Source: CAWIUB01 sp963839175 (GTDB taxonomy: Bacteria > Actinomycetota > Actinomycetes > Mycobacteriales > Jatrophihabitantaceae). Taken from it: a stretch of DNA of 29,020 bases. Positions 24,234 to 29,020 of this stretch are shown piece by piece (within the stretch, counting starts at the first letter, position 1; the number at the start of each line of letters is the position of its first letter). Below the pieces are notes generated by a model. That model saw only the letters and a program-made list of their open reading frames with translations. It was not told the DNA's origin and made no database searches. Location: NCBI GenBank assembly GCA_963839175.1, contig CAWIUB010000004.1:1-29020 (forward strand). The letters are read 5' to 3'. The position numbers and the translations under genes are program-made.

Positions 24234-24374
24234 ATGGGAAACATTGGTGACGAGCGCCGTCGCATCGAGGTGCTCCCGTTGACCGAGCCGGGCCGGACCG
24301 AACAGCACCCACCCGCGCCCGCACCCGCGCGAGAGCCTGCGCAGCCCGCGCCTGCGCCGGAACCGGCGAAGTAA
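24234..24374 (+). CDS. 46-aa Pro/Ala-rich small protein, divergent from kdp
   Basis: ATG 24234 to TAA 24374. The product begins MGNIGDERRRIEVLPLTEPG and continues as a low-complexity Pro/Ala/Glu tail (APAPAREPAQPAPAPEPAK). The N-terminal half is not low-complexity and codes with G/C-rich third positions. There is only GTGGGA upstream as a weak ribosome-binding site; TTAGCGT 15-9 bases before the ATG could be a -10 element of a near-leaderless transcript. It ends 15 bp before the 276-aa gene, so the two are probably co-transcribed. No known domain; the tail suggests a flexible or protein-binding segment. Function unknown. Confidence 0.6.
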   Translation: MGNIGDERRRIEVLPLTEPGRTEQHPPAPAPAREPAQPAPAPEPAK

Positions 24375-24389
24375 CGCCGCGGGGCGTCG

Positions 24390-25220
24390 ATGGAGGCCTT
24401 CGGGGGCTTCGAGCCGCAGGTCGGCGAGATCCGGGCGGTACGCAGCTTCCGGATCGGTGTCGATGGCGTGCTCTACCCCTTGTTCAGCGATCACGGCTGG
24501 GCTGACGGCGCGAACGCCGCCCGGTGCCGGGTTACGCACGGGCACCCGGCGCACGATGTGCCAGATCCGGAGTGCACCTGCGGCTTCTACGCCTATGCCT
24601 CCGTGCGCGCCGCCGACGAGTACCCCCACGCCCGACACGTTCTCGCCGTCGTCGCCTGTTGGGGACGGGTCATCGCCGGCACGCGCGGCATCCGGGCCGA
24701 GCAGGCCCGCATCGAGGCGATCTGGATGTCGCCCAAGGTGCCCGCGTACCTGCGCGAAGCGGTGGCTCGCCGCTACCCGTCGGTGTCCGTCGAAGTCGAC
24801 GTCGACCAGCTTCTGGCGGCCCACCCGCCGACCGTCCTGGACTGCTACGAGCCGCAGCCGCCCCGCGAGAGCAATGCGACTCGGCTGCGCTTGCGGCTCG
24901 CGGTCGCGGCCGCACTCGTCAGCAGCGTGGTGCCGCAGACGTGGCTCGGCGGCACCCGCAACGCCTACCTGCTGTGGGCCACCGAGTGCGCCGTCTTCCT
25001 CGCCGCCGCGCTGCTCGTGCGCCGGCGATCCAGCGACATCACGTCCCGCCGACGCGCGATGCTGCTCGCCACCGTTGCGCTGTGGCTGATCGCACCGCTA
25101 GCGGGCGCTGCCGGCATCCTGCTGCTGCGGCTGCCGCTGCTCCAGCTCGCCGCACTGAGCTTCGCACAACGCACGATGCTGTTCCGGTCCGCGCGATCGT
25201 TCCCCGCCGAGATCGGCTGA
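24390..25220 (+). CDS. 276-aa membrane protein of unknown function with N-terminal Cys/His cluster
   Basis: ATG 24390. Residues 1-160 form a soluble domain containing Cys46, His50, His52, His55 and Cys62-x-Cys64 (ARCRVTHGHPAHDVPDPEC, TCGFYAYAS), a likely metal site. The following VLAVVACWGRVIAGTRGIRAEQARIEAIWM (84-113) resembles a segment I know from uncharacterised actinobacterial proteins. Residues ~168-258 hold about three hydrophobic segments (LAVAAALVSSVV, YLLWATECAVFLAAALLV, MLLATVALWLIAPLAGAAGILLL). It sits between the divergent kdp promoter and, before IS1182 arrived, a Na+/H+ antiporter-kdpE pair. A role in cation homeostasis or in sensing is guessed from this position only. Confidence 0.75.
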   Translation: MEAFGGFEPQVGEIRAVRSFRIGVDGVLYPLFSDHGWADGANAARCRVTHGHPAHDVPDPECTCGFYAYASVRAADEYPHARHVLAVVACWGRVIAGTRGIRAEQARIEAIWMSPKVPAYLREAVARRYPSVSVEVDVDQLLAAHPPTVLDCYEPQPPRESNATRLRLRLAVAAALVSSVVPQTWLGGTRNAYLLWATECAVFLAAALLVRRRSSDITSRRRAMLLATVALWLIAPLAGAAGILLLRLPLLQLAALSFAQRTMLFRSARSFPAEIG

Positions 25221-25228
25221 TCCACTAG

Positions 25229-27242
25229 GTGGCTGGTGTTTTTCGTCGCGTGGCGGTGCCGCGTCTTGTTGATCATCTCTGGGAGCATGTGCCTATGCCG
25301 CAGGGACGTGGTTGCCGGGGTGAGTCGTGACGTTGGGGCTGGCGCCGAGGCAGGCTGATTTGTTCCGGTCCACGGCCGGGTTCTGTGACGGCCGGGTCGG
25401 ACCGGAGTCGATCTACGGGCTGCTGCACCGGGAGTGTCACCGGCTGTTCCCCGATGAGATGTTCGCCGACCTGTTCACCGATGTGGGCCGACGCAGCGTG
25501 CCGCCTCAGATCGTGGCGGTGGTGATGGTGTTGCAACGCATCGAGGGCTGCAGCGACCGGGAGGCGGCCGACCGGTTCTGCTTCGACGCGCGGTGGAAGT
25601 ACGCGGCGGGCGGGCTGGATTTCGACTACCCGGGGTTCGTGCACACAGTGCTGGTGGACATGCGCGCCCGGCTGGCCGGCTCGGCCGCGCCGGACCGGAT
25701 CTTCGACATGGTGCTCGAGGTGGCCAAGGCGGCCGGGCTGGTGGGCCGGCGGCGGGTGCTGGACTCCACAGCGTTGTATGACGCGGTCGCCACGATGGAC
25801 ACCGTCACCCTGGTCCGCTCGGCGATCCGGGGGCTGCTCAAAGCCGCAGACAGCGAGCTGGCCGGCGAGCTCCGGGCGGTGCTGGGGCGTGATGACGACT
25901 ACGTCGCTGCGGGCAAGCCGGTGTGTGACTACGACGACCCGGACGCGCGGGCCGAGCTGGTCGACGCGCTGGCCCGCGACGGCATGGCGCTGCTGGCGGT
26001 GCTGGACGGCAGAGAACTCACCGACGCGGTGGCCCAGGCCGCGGCGTTGCTGGCCACCGTGCTCGGCCAAGACCTCGACCGCGACGAGGCCGGGGTGTTC
26101 CGGATCGCCCGGCGGGTCGCCAAAGACCGGGTGATCTCCACCGTGGATCCCGAGACCCGGCACGGGCACAAGACCGCGGCGCGCGGTTTCGACGGCTACA
26201 AGGGGCATGTCGGCATCGACCCCGACACCGAGATCATCACCGCCACCACGGTGAGCGCCGGTAACGCCGGGGACGCCAGCGTCGCCGAAGACCTCATCGC
26301 AGACCTGCTCGACGAGCACGACACCGACCACGACACCGACACCGGCGAGGCCACCGACACCGGCACCGGCACCGATGGGGTTGCTGACGAGGTCGTCGAG
26401 GCATCCGATACCGCCGGCGAGGCCGCGCCGGGCAGCGACTCTGGGCAGGCCGGTGATGCCGGTAGCGACGCCGGCTCGGATCAGGCCAGTGTCTACGGCG
26501 ATAACGCCTACGGCACTGGACAGTTCCACGACCGGCTGGACCAAGCCGGGATCGAGTCCAAGTGCAAGACCCAGCAGCCGGTCGCCGCGGGCGGGTTGTT
26601 CAGCAAGGACCGCTTCGACATCGACCTCGAACAGGACAGCGTGACCTGTCCCGCCGGGAACACCGCGCCGATCCGCCGCGGTGCCGACGGGGCCGGCACC
26701 GCCAGCTTCGGCCAGGCCTGCACCGGCTGCCCGCTGCGCGAGCAGTGCACCAAGGCCGCTGGCGGGCGCAGCATCGGCATCGGCCCGTATGAGCAGCAAC
26801 TCGCCCACGCACGGCACCGGCAGCGTGACCCGGACTGGGTCGCCGACTACCGCGCCACCCGACCCAAAGTGGAACGCAAGATCGGGCACCTGATGCGCCG
26901 CCACCACGGCGGCAGGCGCGCCCGGGTCCGCGGACAGACCAAGGTCGCCGCCGACTTCGCCCTGCTCGCCGCCGCCGTCAACCTCGCACGCCTGGCCGCG
27001 CTCGCCGTGGCCGGCACGCCGAACCAAGGATGGGCCACAGCGGCCGGATAGGCCGATCCAGGCAGCACAACGCCGTACCCGGCAGCCACAAGCGGCCGCC
27101 ACCACCTCACCGCCACCGCAAATCGCTCACAGCAGCACCGATCGCAGGTCGCGCTCAACTCGACCCAGGCGCCGCGACACCGGCCCACCGGCACTCCGCC
27201 GTCAGCGGTCACCCCCTCAGACAGCCGTTCGACACCAGCCAC
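25229..27242 (+). mobile_element. Complete IS1182-family insertion sequence (2014 bp) in CTAG target
   Basis: Inverted ends GTGGCTGGTGT at 25229-25239 and its complement at 27232-27242. CTAG flanks both sides (25225-25228 and 27243-27246), consistent with a palindromic 4-bp duplication. One intact transposase gene is followed by ~190 bp of non-coding IS sequence. The element separates the 276-aa gene from the antiporter gene. Confidence 0.9.
25327..27051 (+). CDS. IS1182-family transposase (574 aa)
   Basis: Transposase with an N-terminal DUF772/InsH-type domain (PPQIVAVVMVLQRIEGCSDREAADRFCFDARWKYAAG) and a DDE catalytic domain (VLDSTALYDAV, SVYGDNAYGTG as aspartate motifs), then a Cys cluster (CPAG, CTGCPLREQC) and the closing RVRGQTKVAADFALLAAAVNLARL. 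Between ~330 and 395 there is an Asp/Thr/Gly-rich low-complexity linker (DTDTGEATDTGTGTDG) that interrupts the catalytic fold, a variable feature of this family. GTG 25327 is the first start fitting the conserved N-terminus. The gene is intact, so the element may be mobile. Confidence 0.92.
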   Translation: MTLGLAPRQADLFRSTAGFCDGRVGPESIYGLLHRECHRLFPDEMFADLFTDVGRRSVPPQIVAVVMVLQRIEGCSDREAADRFCFDARWKYAAGGLDFDYPGFVHTVLVDMRARLAGSAAPDRIFDMVLEVAKAAGLVGRRRVLDSTALYDAVATMDTVTLVRSAIRGLLKAADSELAGELRAVLGRDDDYVAAGKPVCDYDDPDARAELVDALARDGMALLAVLDGRELTDAVAQAAALLATVLGQDLDRDEAGVFRIARRVAKDRVISTVDPETRHGHKTAARGFDGYKGHVGIDPDTEIITATTVSAGNAGDASVAEDLIADLLDEHDTDHDTDTGEATDTGTGTDGVADEVVEASDTAGEAAPGSDSGQAGDAGSDAGSDQASVYGDNAYGTGQFHDRLDQAGIESKCKTQQPVAAGGLFSKDRFDIDLEQDSVTCPAGNTAPIRRGADGAGTASFGQACTGCPLREQCTKAAGGRSIGIGPYEQQLAHARHRQRDPDWVADYRATRPKVERKIGHLMRRHHGGRRARVRGQTKVAADFALLAAAVNLARLAALAVAGTPNQGWATAAG

Positions 27243-27333
27243 CTAGGGCCTATCCCCGGAGTGCCGGGAAGTCTGGTCGGCGATTCGGCCGTTCGCCCAA
27301 TCCGCCCGCCTCGCGCGCACCCGGAGGAACCTC

Positions 27334-28968
27334 GTGCACGGATTCGAGATAGTCCTCGGGCTGGTCGTGCTGGCCGTGGTCGTCGCGGCGCTCGCCGAAC
27401 GGCTGCGTGCCCCGGCACCTTCCCTGCTGGTCATCGCTGGGTTCTTGGTCGGGCTGCTCCCTAACGTCCCCGACGTCTCGTTCGACCCGCACCTGGTCTC
27501 CCTCGCCATCTTGCCGCCGTTGCTGTGGACGGCGGCCACCGAGGTCGCCATCAGCGAGCTGCGGCCGGTCCTCGGCGCCGTCGGCGTCCTGGCCGTCGGT
27601 CTGGTTGCGGCCACGGCAACCGCGGTCGCGCTCGTGACGCATGTGATGTTCGACCAGGTGTCGTTGGCGGAGGGTTTTGTGCTCGGTGCGGTGCTCGCCA
27701 GCACAGATCCGATCGCCGTCGGCGCGCTGGCCCGGCGGCTGCATTTGCCGCCGAGGCTGCTCGCCCTCGTCCAGGGTGAGAGCCTGCTCAACGACGCCAC
27801 ATCGCTCGTGCTCTTCCGGGTGGCGGTCGGCGTCGCCGCCGCCGGCACCGGCGTCTCGATCCTGCATGCGACGTGGGACTACGTCCGGCTCGGCGTGGGC
27901 GGCGCGGTGATCGGGGTGGCCGCCGCTCTGCTCGTACGATTCCTGCGCAGGCGCCTCCAAGATCCGGTTCTGGAGACGGTGACGGCCTTGATCGTCCCGT
28001 ACGCGATCTACGTGCTGGCCGAGATCAGCTCGACGTCCGGTGTCACGGCGGTGGTCTTCGCGGGGCTGTTCCTCGGCGTGCGGGAACGCTCGTTCGGGCT
28101 TTCGCGTGGCCCTGCCAGGCTGCAGATCGCGACGGTGTACGCGGTCGTGCAATTCCTCTTGGAGAGCGTCGTATTCGCGGTGATCGGCCTGGAGTTGCCG
28201 GTACTTGTGCGGCGGCTCGCGGGCGCCGACCAGCACTTCGCGCTCGGCGCCGTGGCCGTCACCGCGACGGTGATCGTGGTTCGCGCACTGTGGATGTACC
28301 CGAGCACCTACCTGCCGTATTGGCTCGGCCGGGTTCGCCGTCACTCCGCCGCGAGTACGCGCCCGCCGTGGCAGGTGCCCACGGTGATCACGTGGGTCGG
28401 CACGCGCGGTGTCGTGCCGCTGACCGCTGCCTTGTCGATACCGCTCACCGTCGACAGCGGCGGCCCGTTCCCGCATCGCGATCTACTGCTCGTGCTGACG
28501 ATCAGCTGCATCCTCATTACCTTGGTCGTCCAGGGACTAACGCTAGCCCCGCTCGTCGACCACCTCGGCGTGATCGAGGAGCCGTCGCGCCGAACCCACG
28601 ACGAGCTCGTCGCCCGCGATGTCGCCGCACAGGCTGCGCTGGCCCGGCTCGACGAACTGCTCGACGTGCAGGCCGTGCCGCAGATCGTCGCGATCCGGTT
28701 GCGCGGCGAGCTGGAGCAGCGAGCGCTGCGCGACCAGCAACGGCTCGCTGCGTACGAGGCATCCGCGGAGACTGCGGACGCGACCGCCTGGCGACGGTCC
28801 GACGACGAGGCGTACCGCGCGCTGCGACGCGATCTGCTCGCAGCCGAGTCGATCGAGCTGCGCCGCCTGCGTGACAACGGCCAGATCAGCGAGGCGACTC
28901 GGCGCACCGTCCAACGCAGTCTCGACATCCAGGAGACCGCCCTGGACGAAGGCAGAATCCCACCGTGA
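27334..28968 (+). CDS. Na+/H+ antiporter, CPA1 (NhaP/NHE-like) family (544 aa)
   Basis: Cytoplasmic-membrane monovalent cation/proton antiporter that extrudes Na+ (or K+) in exchange for H+. About twelve hydrophobic segments occupy residues 1-400. The family core ASTDPIAVGALARRLHLPPRLL, QGESLLNDATSLVLFRVAV is present, including the conserved Asp of TDP and the Asn-Asp pair of LLND, as is WVGTRGVVPLTAALSIPL. The last ~140 residues are a charged, helical cytoplasmic tail (residues ~410-544). GTG 27334 has GGAGGAACCTC directly upstream. Its TGA overlaps the GTG of the response-regulator gene, so antiport and regulator expression are coupled. With the adjacent Kdp system it would balance K+ uptake against Na+ export. 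Intact. Confidence 0.93.
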   Translation: MHGFEIVLGLVVLAVVVAALAERLRAPAPSLLVIAGFLVGLLPNVPDVSFDPHLVSLAILPPLLWTAATEVAISELRPVLGAVGVLAVGLVAATATAVALVTHVMFDQVSLAEGFVLGAVLASTDPIAVGALARRLHLPPRLLALVQGESLLNDATSLVLFRVAVGVAAAGTGVSILHATWDYVRLGVGGAVIGVAAALLVRFLRRRLQDPVLETVTALIVPYAIYVLAEISSTSGVTAVVFAGLFLGVRERSFGLSRGPARLQIATVYAVVQFLLESVVFAVIGLELPVLVRRLAGADQHFALGAVAVTATVIVVRALWMYPSTYLPYWLGRVRRHSAASTRPPWQVPTVITWVGTRGVVPLTAALSIPLTVDSGGPFPHRDLLLVLTISCILITLVVQGLTLAPLVDHLGVIEEPSRRTHDELVARDVAAQAALARLDELLDVQAVPQIVAIRLRGELEQRALRDQQRLAAYEASAETADATAWRRSDDEAYRALRRDLLAAESIELRRLRDNGQISEATRRTVQRSLDIQETALDEGRIPP

Positions 28969-29020
28969 CCACCGTGCTGCTCGTCGACGACGAGCCCACG
29001 CTGCTGCGGGCCCTCGCCAT
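28965..29020 (+). CDS. Response regulator, probable KdpE, only first 18 codons in window
   Basis: GTG 28965 overlaps the antiporter stop (GTGA). The visible residues VTTVLLVDDEPTLLRALA are the first beta strand and acidic pocket (Asp8-Asp9-Glu10) of a receiver domain. The run DDEP-x-LLRAL closely matches the start of KdpE proteins (typically VDDEPQ-LRAL), and kdpD in this window lacks an adjacent kdpE, so KdpE is the likely identity. The output domain is not visible. Confidence 0.7.
   Translation, partial: MTTVLLVDDEPTLLRALA

Noticed and set aside
24070..24282. 70-aa plus-strand ORF in the kdp divergent region
   Set aside because: It overlaps the better-supported 46-aa ORF in another frame, has no clear start signal and shows no protein-like composition.
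26320..26370. CRISPR-like short repeats
   Set aside because: The repeats are in-frame codons of an Asp/Thr-rich linker in a transposase, without spacers or cas genes.
25273..27105. 610-aa minus-strand open frame opposite the IS1182 transposase
   Set aside because: It crosses most of the IS and has no family signature; the transposase is on the plus strand.
27250..28476. 408-aa minus-strand open frame opposite the antiporter
   Set aside because: Antisense shadow; the plus-strand frame has clear CPA1 motifs and a ribosome-binding site.

Overview
This is a high-GC actinobacterial chromosome segment (strong G/C bias at third codon positions, GTG starts, a complete actinobacterial-type kdp locus, a DUF7455-type protein). 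It cannot be placed to genus from the sequence alone. It reads as a stable potassium/cation homeostasis locus on the right joined to a heavily scarred accessory region on the left.

Left accessory region (1-16060). Two overlapping tyrosine recombinase genes (3-3337, the first cut by the window edge) resemble the TnpA/TnpB pair of Tn554-like elements; the small third gene expected after them is not present. Next come two tandem 774-bp copies of the 3' part of an IS110-family element, the second of which has fused to the end of an epoxide hydrolase gene. A catabolic/detoxification cluster follows: epoxide hydrolase, a frameshifted SDR, a divergent MmyB-type XRE regulator split by a precise IS630 insertion, a 14-TM DHA2 efflux pump, a twice-frameshifted zinc alcohol dehydrogenase, and an ABM-domain monooxygenase. 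Between the dehydrogenase and the monooxygenase sit a 184-bp inverted-repeat element (MITE-like, with a coding-like ORF inside) and a complete IS1595-family element; both are bounded by the same 8-bp direct repeat. A serine resolvase and an Abi/HEPN-type putative ribonuclease gene follow.

Kdp region (16160-29020). On the minus strand: an unannotated 27-codon membrane ORF, kdpF, kdpA, kdpB, kdpC and kdpD, tightly overlapped. kdpA and kdpB each carry an apparent +1 indel in the same CGGGCCT context. The cognate response regulator is not next to kdpD. On the plus strand, divergent from kdp, lie a 46-aa proline-rich small protein, a 276-aa membrane protein with a Cys/His cluster, a complete IS1182-family element, a CPA1 Na+/H+ antiporter, and the first codons of a KdpE-like response regulator overlapping the antiporter stop. 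Removing the IS1182 copy gives a compact plus-strand array facing away from kdpFABCD, which suggests a divided K+/Na+ regulon whose regulator end has been separated from its upstream genes by the IS.

Five apparent frameshifts in four genes (SDR, ADH twice, kdpA, kdpB), with intact transposases, efflux pump, kdpD and antiporter, could be real decay or base-calling indels; the sequence alone cannot decide. No rRNA, tRNA or CRISPR array was seen.
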